A stretch of 64,000 bases of DNA from Pedobacter lusitanus (GTDB lineage Bacteria; Bacteroidota; Bacteroidia; Sphingobacteriales; Sphingobacteriaceae), in contig NZ_CP157278.1 of NCBI RefSeq assembly GCF_040026395.1, positions 5,704,001 to 5,768,000 of the forward strand, in the 5' to 3' direction. Below, piece by piece: positions 35,624 to 43,756 of the stretch; the first letter of the stretch is position 1; each line of letters starts with the position of its first letter. The notes under the pieces are model-generated. The model saw only the letters and a list, made by a program, of their open reading frames with translations. It was not told the origin of the DNA and searched no databases. Both the position numbers and the translations under genes were made by a program.

Positions 35624-36420
35624 TGAATAAAGAACTTAAACTTTTCTTCACGGCATTATCCTTTTATTCCAGATTGCCTGCACCGGCTGCTGTACATCAG
35701 GATAATGCGCATAATCTGCCTGATGCTATCAGGTACCTGCCGGTAGTGGGCTGGGTGACAGGATTGATCACTGCCTTTGTTTTTATTGCCGCTACCTGGC
35801 TGTTTGGAGAAGCAATTGCTATTTTATTAGCCATGATCATTTCTGTATTACTGACAGGAGCTTTTCATGAAGATGGTTTTGCAGACGTATGTGATGGCTT
35901 TGGTGGCGGATGGTCCAAAGAGAAGATTCTGGATATTATGAAAGACAGCCGGCTGGGGACTTATGGTGTAGCCGGGTTGATTTTACTGATGGGACTTAAA
36001 TTTGCAGCACTTCTGCAGTTATTTACAGAAACCTTTACCGATCCTGCCATATTCACAACGGCCGGATTGTTTATTGTGGCCCATACATTAAGCAGGTTTG
36101 CTGCCATAACAGTTGTTTTTAATCATAGTTATGCCCGTATCGAAGAAAGTAAAGCCAGTGGGGCGGTGGCCAAAGGAAAACCGGTAAATCTTATCCTGGC
36201 CGGTATTTTTACGCTAATACCGCTGGCCGGTTTAACTGTCTGGCTCGAACAGCCTTTATTGCTGCTGATTGTTGTTCCTGTATTGCTTTTTAGTCTGTAC
36301 CTTGGTGCATATTTTAAAAAATGGATAGGAGGTTATACCGGTGACTGTCTGGGAGCGGTTCAGCAGCTTACTGAGGTAACAGTCTATCTGTCTTATATTT
36401 TGATATGGAAATTTACCTGA
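35623..36420 (+). CDS. cobS: Cobalamin synthase (adenosylcobinamide-GDP ribazoletransferase)
   Basis: A 265-residue polytopic membrane enzyme joining adenosylcobinamide-GDP and alpha-ribazole (phosphate). Characteristic blocks are FYSRLPAPA at the N-terminus, GAFHEDGFADVCDGFGGGWSKEKILDIMKDSRLGTYG (metal-binding Asp/Glu cluster), and GYTGDCLGAVQQLTEV. About six hydrophobic segments are visible. It overlaps cobC by 16 bases. Confidence 0.95.
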   Translation: MNKELKLFFTALSFYSRLPAPAAVHQDNAHNLPDAIRYLPVVGWVTGLITAFVFIAATWLFGEAIAILLAMIISVLLTGAFHEDGFADVCDGFGGGWSKEKILDIMKDSRLGTYGVAGLILLMGLKFAALLQLFTETFTDPAIFTTAGLFIVAHTLSRFAAITVVFNHSYARIEESKASGAVAKGKPVNLILAGIFTLIPLAGLTVWLEQPLLLLIVVPVLLFSLYLGAYFKKWIGGYTGDCLGAVQQLTEVTVYLSYILIWKFT

Positions 36421-36929
36421 TCAGGCATACTACCCCCCTGATAAAAAAGGGACTGGTTTACGGTAGGATGGACGTTCCGCTTGCGGCTAGTTTTTCAGCA
36501 GAAAAAGAGCATATTCTGGAACAGATTCCGGCAGTATTAGATATTGTTTATTCCAGCCCTTCATTCAGATGTAAGGTACTGGCAGCTGAAATTTCTCCGG
36601 TCTATCAAATGAATACAGCACTTTATGAACTGAATTTTGGAGATTGGGAAGGAGATACCTGGGATAAGGTGGATCGTGCCGAATGCGAAACATGGATGAA
36701 TGACTTTGTGAACCTGGCACCGCCAAACGGAGAGACTATGCTTGGAATGCAGCAAAGGGTGATGGCATTCTGGACAGAACTTTTACAGCAGCCCTATCAG
36801 CAGGTAGCTATTGTTACACATGGTGGGGTGATCAGGATAATTCTGGCAAATCAGCAGAACATAGCCCTTAAAGATTCTTTTAACCTGAAGATCGCCATGG
36901 GAGAAGTCTTTAAACTTTCCATTCCCTGA
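36405..36929 (+). CDS. cobC: Alpha-ribazole phosphatase, histidine-phosphatase family
   Basis: A 174-residue phosphoglycerate-mutase-like phosphatase. The catalytic His lies in LIRHTTP (residue 7, RHT in place of the more common RHG), the second His in IVTHGGVIRI, and YGRMDVPL and ELNFGDWEGDTW are family blocks. As the last gene of the cobUTSC run it should dephosphorylate alpha-ribazole-5'-phosphate or cobalamin phosphate. Its last 20 bases overlap the convergent MOSC gene. Confidence 0.92.
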   Translation: MEIYLIRHTTPLIKKGLVYGRMDVPLAASFSAEKEHILEQIPAVLDIVYSSPSFRCKVLAAEISPVYQMNTALYELNFGDWEGDTWDKVDRAECETWMNDFVNLAPPNGETMLGMQQRVMAFWTELLQQPYQQVAIVTHGGVIRIILANQQNIALKDSFNLKIAMGEVFKLSIP

Positions 36930-37725
36930 TCACCAGCTCGTCGCCGATACGGATAGTTCCCGAACCCTGATGAATAAGGTTCTGACCAAACATAATTTTC
37001 TTATCGACAGTACGGTAACGTGCCAGTGTTTTCAGTGGTTCAGCACTTTTTGTTGCGGTCTGCTGATCTACTGTAATCATCACGCATCTGGAACAGGGTT
37101 TTACTGCCCTGAATAACAAATCCCCGATATAAAAAGTGTCAAAACGATCTTCAATATGAGGTTCCCCTCCGGTAAAGACAAAATTAGGACGAAAACGATC
37201 CATCGGGACTGCCTGATCGAGCTTCTCGTTAAGTCCGTCCAGTGAAGCCTGGCTGATGATCAGACAGGGATAGCCATCTGCAAAGCTGACCACCTCATTG
37301 TTTGGTGCATATCTGGGATCTACCAGTCTTCTTTCTGCTTCCGGCATTTGTACCAGCCGGGCTTCTGTTTGCAGTAATGCAGAGAACCATTTACTTACCG
37401 TTGTATTAACTTCAATGCCCTGGCAATCTGTACCCCATACATTGACAGCAATAAGCTGACCGGTGTTTTCTCCATAGCCAAAGGAAATAGTCTGAGCAGG
37501 ATTATTTTTGTGGGTAATGGTGAGCTGTTCTTCTCCAAGAGTGATCTGGAGTAAAGCGAGTTCCGGATATTTTCGCTGACTGATAAATGTGCCTTCCTGA
37601 TCAATCAGCATCCATCTCCTGTCGTATTGCAGTCCTTTTTCTTCCAGGATTGACGTGGTCAGGCTAATACCTGCAAGGGATTTAATCGGATAAATGTTGA
37701 GCTCTGACAGAAAGAATTGGTTCAT
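36910..37725 (-). CDS. MOSC-domain protein
   Basis: A 271-residue protein with an N-terminal MOSC_N beta-barrel (LSELNIYPIKSLAGISL) and a C-terminal MOSC domain (RFRPNFVFTGGEPHIEDRF, KPCSRCVMITVDQQT, and MFGQNLIHQGSGTIRIGDEL). The CSRC segment includes the conserved Cys of the mARC/YcbX-type molybdenum-cofactor-binding branch. That branch reduces N-hydroxylated compounds with a ferredoxin or flavodoxin partner; no electron-transfer domain is fused here. It is transcribed alone on the minus strand. Confidence 0.9.
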   Translation of the reverse strand: MNQFFLSELNIYPIKSLAGISLTTSILEEKGLQYDRRWMLIDQEGTFISQRKYPELALLQITLGEEQLTITHKNNPAQTISFGYGENTGQLIAVNVWGTDCQGIEVNTTVSKWFSALLQTEARLVQMPEAERRLVDPRYAPNNEVVSFADGYPCLIISQASLDGLNEKLDQAVPMDRFRPNFVFTGGEPHIEDRFDTFYIGDLLFRAVKPCSRCVMITVDQQTATKSAEPLKTLARYRTVDKKIMFGQNLIHQGSGTIRIGDELVIREWKV

Positions 37726-37833
37726 AATTCAAAGATAAGAATTAATCATTCACTGGATTTGAGAAAGTGTCTCTGTTTAGGAGAAGCATCTTTTTTTATT
37801 GTAATATTGGATAAGAAATTAAGAATTGATTTT

Positions 37834-38316
37834 ATGATTTACAGAAAAGGGGCGGCTGGTGGTCTGCTTGACGAGTATGAAAGAGCAATAACTGATTTAT
37901 CAGGAGTTATAGCAGTTGTCTCTGATGCAGAGCTGATCAGCATTGCTGATGAGTTTACATTGAATGAGGATTGCAGATCAATTCAAACTGTCTTATCGCA
38001 TGTGGTGAGTTCTGCCTATAGCTATGCGATTTATATTCAGAGTCTTAGTGGTGTTCTGACCCCGAGGCCCGCCAAGATATTCCAGCTTACGGCTGCAGCT
38101 TATATTGATGAACTTAAGCAGGCTTTTCTGTTTACTGTGGGGGTTTTTGAACTGATTAAGGATGATGAGCTGGAACGATCTGATGCGGCGGATAAAATCA
38201 TGACCGGCTGGGGGCAGTTATATGATATAGAACAATTGATGGAACATGCAATTGTTCACATACTGCGTCACCGAAGGCAGATTGAGCGCTTTATCTTATT
38301 GATCCGGAAGGGATAA
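37834..38316 (+). CDS. DinB-like four-helix protein
   Basis: 160 residues from the ATG at 37834; the frame is open 39 codons upstream, but that stretch overlaps the divergent MOSC gene start and does not look like protein. The fold is suggested by four long helices with SIQTVLSHVVSSAYSYAIYIQ (first His) and LMEHAIVHILRHRRQIERF (closing His pair), the pattern of DinB/YfiT metal-binding proteins. The reaction is unknown; some relatives are thiol transferases. Confidence 0.72.
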   Translation: MIYRKGAAGGLLDEYERAITDLSGVIAVVSDAELISIADEFTLNEDCRSIQTVLSHVVSSAYSYAIYIQSLSGVLTPRPAKIFQLTAAAYIDELKQAFLFTVGVFELIKDDELERSDAADKIMTGWGQLYDIEQLMEHAIVHILRHRRQIERFILLIRKG

Positions 38317-38359
38317 TTTCCGGTTTTCTTACCTGTTTTTTGATGTTCTCTGTTTTTTA

Positions 38360-38380
38360 GGCGTCCGGGTAGCGGACGCC
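38360..38380. repeat. Hairpin adjoining the long palindrome
   Basis: GGCGTCCG (38360-38367), a five-base loop GGTAG, and CGGACGCC (38373-38380) make a perfect eight-base GC-rich stem. No T-tract follows on the plus strand, so it is not an ordinary terminator for the DinB-like gene. It lies ten bases before the long palindrome and may belong to the same element. Confidence 0.75.
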
Positions 38381-38389
38381 TCAGCGCTA

Positions 38390-38466
38390 TGTTTGTGGTC
38401 GGGGTTGGTATAGGGTTGGTATACCCCGGGGGTATACCAACCCTATACCAACCCCGACCACAAACA
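38390..38466. repeat. 77-bp perfect palindrome with internal tandem repeats
   Basis: Two 38-base arms are exact reverse complements around the single central base 38428 (G). Each arm holds two tandem copies of an 11-base unit, GGGTTGGTATA at 38402-38412 and 38413-38423 in the left arm, with the inverted copies in the right arm. The composition is much more G+C-rich than the surroundings. As RNA it would fold into a 38-bp stem; as DNA it could extrude a cruciform. No T-tract follows, so it is not a standard terminator, and no insertion-sequence gene is attached. Confidence 0.95.
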
Positions 38467-38787
38467 CCCTTTAAACTTTTGATGTTCCCTTCCTGGATTT
38501 CTTTTTTTGAGACAACTGGCCCTGTTATTCTCGTTTATTTAGCTGTAAATTAGTTACATGCCATCCGGATTCATATACCTGCTGCTATTCTTTGCTGATA
38601 CAGATTTTATCCTGCTGATTACACGCTAATACTCAAGAGGCAGTCTCACACAACCATGAATAACCGGGTGGCATTTATGCTGTTTGTTTTCGGTTTTTAA
38701 CAATTAGCAGCCTATTTATCTATATTTTGTTAAATTTGGGTTGCGCTTGAAGGATACACCTGACGGGTTAGCAATTTTTTATATTAC
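38467..38787. other. Intergenic region after palindrome
   Basis: About 320 bp with no credible gene. One 23-codon ORF at 38558-38629 and the following out-of-frame sequence faintly recall a GIY-YIG protein, but too weakly to call. No promoter could be assigned with confidence for the next gene. Confidence 0.4.
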
Positions 38788-39600
38788 ATGGGATTATTCG
38801 ATATTTTCAAAAAGACTGATACAGCAAAGGAAACGGAAAACGGGAAAGCTGCTGAAAAAGAGTCTGTTGTTGAGGCTGGGAAAACAAAGGTGCCACAGGA
38901 GTACCTTGGAGATTTAGAAAAAACACAGTTGTTATCTGTACTTTTAGCTGTACCAATGGAACAGAGAGATGCAGACTGGGTAAGCCGGTTTTTGGCAAAT
39001 CTGCCTCTGGCAAGCCTGCGTTGCGGAACACCGCAAATCATTGCAGGGCCGGATGGTTTCCCTTATTTTCAATTATTTGTTCCTGAGTCAGGGGAAGAAT
39101 ATCAATCTTTTTACATTGAAAGAATGATTACTGATTTTCTGCTGGAAAGGGGATATGGTATTGTGATTAATCCCGGAGAAGGACAGCCAGACTGGGTATT
39201 GTCATACGGTGATCTTTTAAATTATCATTTGAATGGTGATTTCTTTACGGCCGAAGACAGCCAGTTTAGTGTGAGTACCAGTACAGAAGAAGTCGTTGCT
39301 GAAGGAGAAGAAATTATGGTTGGGCAGCCTGCAGAAACGATACTTCCATCAGAAACCAGAAAATTATTAAAGGATTTCTTTGAACTGAACGGAATTGAAG
39401 GGCCTAAGGTATTACTGATGGCACGCAAAGTAGGCGAAGAATTAAAACAGGATCTGGCTTTTAATATTACCCCGGATCGTTTTGAATCTGAAACTCACTA
39501 TAGAAATATGATGCAGACTGTTACCTGGTATCTGCCAAGACATTATTCTGTTATCGGTTTACACGATGATAACATTGAAAACGGTTTTATGCCTTTGTAG
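38788..39600 (+). CDS. Conserved hypothetical protein (270 aa)
   Basis: I do not recognise the family. The first 40 residues are charged and low-complexity (MGLFDIFKKTDTAKETENG), a pattern of cytoplasmic proteins with a flexible N-terminus. Two globular parts follow: about 45-160 (DADWVSRFLANLPLASLRC, GPDGFPYFQLFVPE, then WVLSYGDLLNYHLNGDFF) and about 185-270 (TRKLLKDFFELNGIEGPKVLLM, then MMQTVTWYLPRHYSV). There is no signal peptide and no membrane segment. Its last 14 bases overlap the convergent symporter gene. Confidence 0.8.
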   Translation: MGLFDIFKKTDTAKETENGKAAEKESVVEAGKTKVPQEYLGDLEKTQLLSVLLAVPMEQRDADWVSRFLANLPLASLRCGTPQIIAGPDGFPYFQLFVPESGEEYQSFYIERMITDFLLERGYGIVINPGEGQPDWVLSYGDLLNYHLNGDFFTAEDSQFSVSTSTEEVVAEGEEIMVGQPAETILPSETRKLLKDFFELNGIEGPKVLLMARKVGEELKQDLAFNITPDRFESETHYRNMMQTVTWYLPRHYSVIGLHDDNIENGFMPL

Positions 39601-40807
39601 CAAGCCAGTTTTTACCCTCCGTAAAACGTGCAACGAGCATTGCCGCTACGGTATCTCCGGTTGAATTTAATAAGGTGGCCATCGGATCTACTAATGTTCC
39701 GATGATCATCGCGGGGGGTAATGCTTCGGGCGGGAAACCGTAAGCGGAAATAAAAAGCAGTTCGCCCACATAACCACCATTAGGTATACCTCCTTCTACA
39801 ATACTGACCAGTACGGTCATTCCCAATGCGATCAGTATATTCTCCATACTGTCAAAGCCTTTGCCGAACATCGCAAAAACTACAGCCATTTTAATAATAG
39901 ATGAAATGCTGGAACCATCTTTATGCAGTGTTGCGCCCAGCGGAATGGTCACATTGGCAATATAAGCAGGGATACCAATCTTTGCTGCCGCATCAAGATT
40001 GGCAGGTATATTAGCTATACTGCTGCAGGTGCCTACAGCAGTGGCAGATGGGACGATATTATTATTCCAGTATTTCTTAACTCCTTTTATTCCGCCTGCC
40101 ACAAACGCATAAAAGGTGAAGATAAATACAAAGTAAAAAACGCCTGTACCATAATATAAGCCCAGGGATCTGGCATAGGCACCAAACAACTGCGGGCCAA
40201 AAACACCGACCTGGTAAGCAAAATAAGCACCTAATCCAATCGGTGCCAGTTTCATGATCAGAATAAACACATGCTTGAAAACTTCATTGCCCGCATTTAG
40301 AAAATTGGAAAAAGCAGTTCCGTATTCACCCGAACGTAAGGTTGCAAAACCGGTAAGTACTGAAAATATGATCATAGCAAGCATACTTTTCCTGGAAAGG
40401 AGCTCGAAAAACTCGCTGGTGGTTAACAATTGTGTAAGCTGATCTCCAAAAGGTTTTTTTACTATATTTTCTGTCAGCGGTGTATTGGTCATATGCTCGT
40501 GTACCGGAAATAGCTTAACAGCCATTATGGTTAAAGAAGCAGAGATCAGTACAGTTGAAAGAAATACCAGCACCATTACGGCCATCATTTTACTTAATTT
40601 ATTGGTTTCTTTCAGACTTCCGATTGCTGACGCGATAGAAAAAAATACCAGTGGAATTACTGCAGTGAACAGCAGATTAAGGAAGATTTCGCCAATGGGC
40701 TTAAGTACTTTCACGCTTTCGCCAAATATTAAGCCGGCAAGACTGCCGGCAATGATACCAGCTATCAGCCAGATGATTCCTTTGTAGTTTTCGTAAAAGC
40801 TGTTCAT
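39587..40807 (-). CDS. Dicarboxylate/amino acid:cation symporter (DAACS family)
   Basis: A 406-residue secondary transporter with about eight hydrophobic helices and two re-entrant loops. Family blocks are LFTAVIPLVFFSIASAIGSL, the first hairpin ATAVGTCSSIANIPANLD, and the region VTIPLGATLHKDGSS in place of the common GATINMDGT. The Ser-rich motif (GTCSS) and the late LVDPMATLLNSTGDT fit a cation-coupled transporter for C4-dicarboxylates, glutamate or neutral amino acids; the substrate is not decidable. An inverted repeat lies 58 bases upstream of its start. Confidence 0.92.
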   Translation of the reverse strand: MNSFYENYKGIIWLIAGIIAGSLAGLIFGESVKVLKPIGEIFLNLLFTAVIPLVFFSIASAIGSLKETNKLSKMMAVMVLVFLSTVLISASLTIMAVKLFPVHEHMTNTPLTENIVKKPFGDQLTQLLTTSEFFELLSRKSMLAMIIFSVLTGFATLRSGEYGTAFSNFLNAGNEVFKHVFILIMKLAPIGLGAYFAYQVGVFGPQLFGAYARSLGLYYGTGVFYFVFIFTFYAFVAGGIKGVKKYWNNNIVPSATAVGTCSSIANIPANLDAAAKIGIPAYIANVTIPLGATLHKDGSSISSIIKMAVVFAMFGKGFDSMENILIALGMTVLVSIVEGGIPNGGYVGELLFISAYGFPPEALPPAMIIGTLVDPMATLLNSTGDTVAAMLVARFTEGKNWLATKA

Positions 40808-40865
40808 AGGTCTAATATAGTTTTTATTGAGGTAAAAGAACCATCAGAAAATTAGCTGTTTACCT

Positions 40866-40882
40866 TATTGTGTTTCACAATA
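40866..40882. promoter_or_regulatory. Operator-like inverted repeat between symporter and GH125 genes
   Basis: TATTGTG and CACAATA are perfect seven-base arms with a TTT spacer, similar in look to CRP/FNR-family sites. It is 58 bases from the symporter start and 125 bases from the GH125 start. Confidence 0.4.
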
Positions 40883-41007
40883 TACACCTGAACAGACCCG
40901 GATATCTAAAAAAAATATATAATATTGGAGGATTGTTTTAACCCATTTAGCATCTAAATGTCCGGAAGGATGTTTTTAAAGATGCCGAGTTAATCTGATA
41001 GATATTA

Positions 41008-42426
41008 ATGAAAAGAAGATCTTTTGTGCAGAAAGCCGGACTTTTAACAGCTGCAATGATGTCAGGTAAAATGTTTTCCTATGCTGCTGAACCCGAGTTT
41101 CCGGTAGTAAGAAAGGCGATGGAGTTACGTCGTTTTACCAGTAAAGCGGTTGAAAATGCGATTACTGAGTTTACTGACAAGGTGAAAAATAAGGAACTGG
41201 CCTGGCTGTTTAATAACTGTTTCCCAAATGCGCTGGATAACCTGGTTAGTTACAGTGAGGTGAACGGGAAATCGGATACTTATATGAATACCGGCGATAC
41301 TGATGCCATGTGGCTGAGGGACAGCAGTGTTCATATGTGGACTTATCTGCCTTTTTTAAAAAGGGATAAAGGCTTAAGAAATCTGGTTGGCGGAGTAATC
41401 AACAGACAGGTAACTTATATCCTTAAAGATCCCTATGCCAGTTCTTTTTATAATGACCCGGCTAAAGTGGGGGCAATGAAAGATGATCTGACTACGATGT
41501 TACCTGGTGTTCATGAACGTAAATGGGAACTTGATTCACTTTGTTATCCTATACGTTTAGCTTACAGATACTGGCAGCAGACTAAGGATACGAGCTTTTT
41601 TGATGCGAAATGGCAGGAGGCCATAAAGACCATTTTAAAAACCTTTAAAGAACAGCAGCGCAAAGAAAATAATGGACCTTATCATTTTCAGCGAACTACT
41701 TTATGGGCGACAGACAGCTTACCGATGGAAGGTTTCGGTTATCCGGTAAAACCAGTAGGATTGATCTGCTCTGCTTTCAGACCAAGTGAGGATGCTACTA
41801 TTTTTTCTTTCCTTGTTCCGTCTAACTTTTTTGCTGTAGTGAGCCTGCGTCAGGCTGCTGAATTATTCAGAGTCATCAAAGCTGATGAACAGGTGGCTAA
41901 AGATATGGAGGCGCTGGCACTGGAGGTGAGACAGGCCCTGCAAAAATATGCGATTACAGATCATCCGGTCCATGGAAAGGTGTATGCTTATGAAATTAAC
42001 GGAATGGGAAGTTATAATCTGATGGATGATGCTAATATTCCGGGATTATTATCCCTTCCTTATCTGGGTGCTTTATCTATGACAGACCCGGTATATCTGA
42101 ATACCAGAAAAATGATTCATTCGGCTGATAACCCGTTTTTTTATAAAGGAGCCCTGGCAGAAGGGGTAGGAAGCCCCCGTATTACCAAACATATGATCTG
42201 GCCAATGAGCATTATTGCCAGAGGGCTTACCAGTACAGATGATGAAGAAATTAAACTTTGTCTGAAGATGCTGCAGAAGTGTCACGGGGATACAGGAGTT
42301 TTACATGAATCTTTTGATCCGGATAATCCCAAACAATTTACAGGTTCTTCATACTCAAGGGCAAACAGTCTGTTTGCTGAGTTTTTATGGAAAATATATC
42401 AGGAACGTCCGTATCTGCTGGTTTGA
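41008..42426 (+). CDS. Glycoside hydrolase family 125, exo-alpha-1,6-mannosidase
   Basis: A 472-residue (alpha/alpha)6-barrel enzyme that removes alpha-1,6-linked mannose. The N-terminus MKRRSFVQKAGLLTAAMMSG carries a twin-arginine motif, implying Tat export. Family blocks are MNTGDTDAMWLRDSSVHMW, DDLTTMLPGVHERKWELDSLCY, FRPSEDATIFSFLVPSNFF, MDDANIPGLLSLPYLG and the final PKQFTGSSYSRANSLFAEFLW. The acid (in GDTDAMWLRD) and base residues appear present. It is transcribed alone. Confidence 0.93.
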   Translation: MKRRSFVQKAGLLTAAMMSGKMFSYAAEPEFPVVRKAMELRRFTSKAVENAITEFTDKVKNKELAWLFNNCFPNALDNLVSYSEVNGKSDTYMNTGDTDAMWLRDSSVHMWTYLPFLKRDKGLRNLVGGVINRQVTYILKDPYASSFYNDPAKVGAMKDDLTTMLPGVHERKWELDSLCYPIRLAYRYWQQTKDTSFFDAKWQEAIKTILKTFKEQQRKENNGPYHFQRTTLWATDSLPMEGFGYPVKPVGLICSAFRPSEDATIFSFLVPSNFFAVVSLRQAAELFRVIKADEQVAKDMEALALEVRQALQKYAITDHPVHGKVYAYEINGMGSYNLMDDANIPGLLSLPYLGALSMTDPVYLNTRKMIHSADNPFFYKGALAEGVGSPRITKHMIWPMSIIARGLTSTDDEEIKLCLKMLQKCHGDTGVLHESFDPDNPKQFTGSSYSRANSLFAEFLWKIYQERPYLLV

Positions 42427-42462
42427 CAGGTATTGTCATCTGAATGAAATTATGAAGAATGC

Positions 42463-42479
42463 TTAACATTAACTTAACA
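42463..42479 (+). promoter_or_regulatory. Direct-repeat site, TTAACA-N5-TTAACA
   Basis: Two TTAACA half-sites start 11 bases apart (42463 and 42474). This one-helical-turn spacing is typical of OmpR/PhoB-family response regulators and equals the Bacillus PhoP box format. It lies 20 bases before the ATG of the small membrane protein. Confidence 0.4.
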
Positions 42480-42499
42480 TTAGGTTGGCATATTTGTAT

Positions 42500-42709
42500 A
42501 TGTTCTTACCGATACTCGCCGCCACGTTTTATTTATTTACAGCTATAGCTGCTTTTAAAATGGAAACCCCAATGAAAGGGTTGTTATTTATACTTGCTGT
42601 TGCAGGGATAAGTGCTATACTTTATCTTTTTGTGTTGTTTCCTGGTATTTCAGGAGTTTCAGTAGCATTAATGCTTGGTGCATTTATTTTACGTCAGGGA
42701 AGCAGATAA
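42500..42709 (+). CDS. Small two- or three-helix membrane protein
   Basis: 69 residues from the ATG at 42500 (an in-frame TTG at 42485 would add five). Nearly the whole length is hydrophobic: MFLPILAATFYLFTAIAAF, then GLLFILAVAGISAILYLFVLF, and GVSVALMLGAFIL, ending RQGSR. It has no recognised family. A direct-repeat regulator-like site lies just upstream, hinting at response-regulator control. Confidence 0.65.
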   Translation: MFLPILAATFYLFTAIAAFKMETPMKGLLFILAVAGISAILYLFVLFPGISGVSVALMLGAFILRQGSR

Positions 42710-42759
42710 AAAAAAACCACCTGGCAATAGCTCAGATGGTCTTTTTGAAATTTGTTTTT

Positions 42760-43488
42760 TTAGTTCTGCTGTACTTTATGTATGCTCGATGTTATGCTTA
42801 GTTTCTTAGCATCAACAGTTGAACCCAGTAAACCTTTAGCATAGATAGTGTAAAAATTTCCGGCTGTAATATCTACATCTGAAAGTGTAGCTGCAACTGC
42901 TTTTGTTGTAGTGTTAACCAGTGAAACTTTGTATTTAGCTGGTTTGATATTTTTAAATTGTGTGAAATCTTTGAAAGCTCTGTTTTTGAAAGTAGTAGTA
43001 TCACCTTCCAGTACCAGGTCATAAGCTGGTGAGTCTGAAGAAAGGTTAACAAAACGTATTTTACTTTGTCCAACTGCAGGCGCTGTAAAATCATCCTTTA
43101 AAAGAAGGAATGAAGAAGTATCATTCTGGCTGATCAGGTAAAGTGACTGATACTGACCATTGGTTAAAGTGAAGTTTTTGTCATAAAAAGTTTTCGGAGC
43201 ACCCGGTCTTGCCAGACCACCCTGATGTGTTCCCGGACGAACAATAAGATAATTGTAGGTTTTTCCGAAAAGTAAAGGAGTTGAGCCATTCAATCTTGAA
43301 CCATTCAGGATAAAATCAACTGAATCTCTGAGTGGAGAAGCATTGGTGATAGCGAATGCTGATGCATCCTGCTGAACTGGTGTACTATCCTTTTTACAAG
43401 AGGCAAAAGACAACGCTGTACCAAGCAGTGCAATAAATACAGTTGATCTTTTGATGTTTTTTGAAAATAGAGTAGGATTAAATTTCAT
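42760..43488 (-). CDS. DUF4397-domain lipoprotein (second copy)
   Basis: A 242-residue paralogue of the protein at 12807-13493: a lipoprotein signal (VFIALLGTALSFASC) and two DUF4397 units (AFAITNASPLRDSVDFIL, then SKIRFVNLSSDSPAYDLVLEG). Function is unknown. It is divergent from an ECF sigma-factor gene across 268 bp that contain repeated GTAGCG motifs. Confidence 0.88.
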   Translation of the reverse strand: MKFNPTLFSKNIKRSTVFIALLGTALSFASCKKDSTPVQQDASAFAITNASPLRDSVDFILNGSRLNGSTPLLFGKTYNYLIVRPGTHQGGLARPGAPKTFYDKNFTLTNGQYQSLYLISQNDTSSFLLLKDDFTAPAVGQSKIRFVNLSSDSPAYDLVLEGDTTTFKNRAFKDFTQFKNIKPAKYKVSLVNTTTKAVAATLSDVDITAGNFYTIYAKGLLGSTVDAKKLSITSSIHKVQQN

Positions 43489-43547
43489 GTCTAAAATGTT
43501 TTAATAAAAATTAATATGTTTTTTGAGGGTAAAACGTAGCGGATTAC

Positions 43548-43636
43548 GATAACGCTACAACGTTTTTAGATAAATTTGATATTTGAAGAAAAATCCGATA
43601 TTTATCGATTTATTAAATAGTGACTGTAGCGTTATC
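43548..43636. promoter_or_regulatory. 12-base inverted repeat in ECF sigma / DUF4397 divergent promoter
   Basis: GATAACGCTACA (43548-43559) and its exact complement TGTAGCGTTATC (43625-43636) are 65 bases apart; a third CGTAGCG occurs at 43535-43541. A TAAATTTG box (43571-43578), pointing toward the sigma gene, lies between the arms. This could be a looped operator or an autoregulated ECF promoter region. Confidence 0.45.
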
Positions 43637-43756
43637 CCGGTGAACTGCGTTTATGCATTTAATCCGGTACTGTTAAATAGATGGAGATGGTTGCAATCTG
43701 CTTTAAGCAGAAGGATAAAATAGATAGATTGACTTACAAGATAGGTTTAGCGAAGC

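Noticed and set aside
37717..37833. Upstream extension of the DinB-like gene beginning at TTG 37717.
   Set aside because: It overlaps the start of the divergent MOSC gene, and its composition does not look like the family N-terminus.
38558..38629. 23-codon ORF (MPSGFIYLLLFFADTD...) and following out-of-frame sequence resembling a decayed GIY-YIG nuclease.
   Set aside because: The likeness is limited to a few residues, needs a frameshift, and would not stand without a database comparison.
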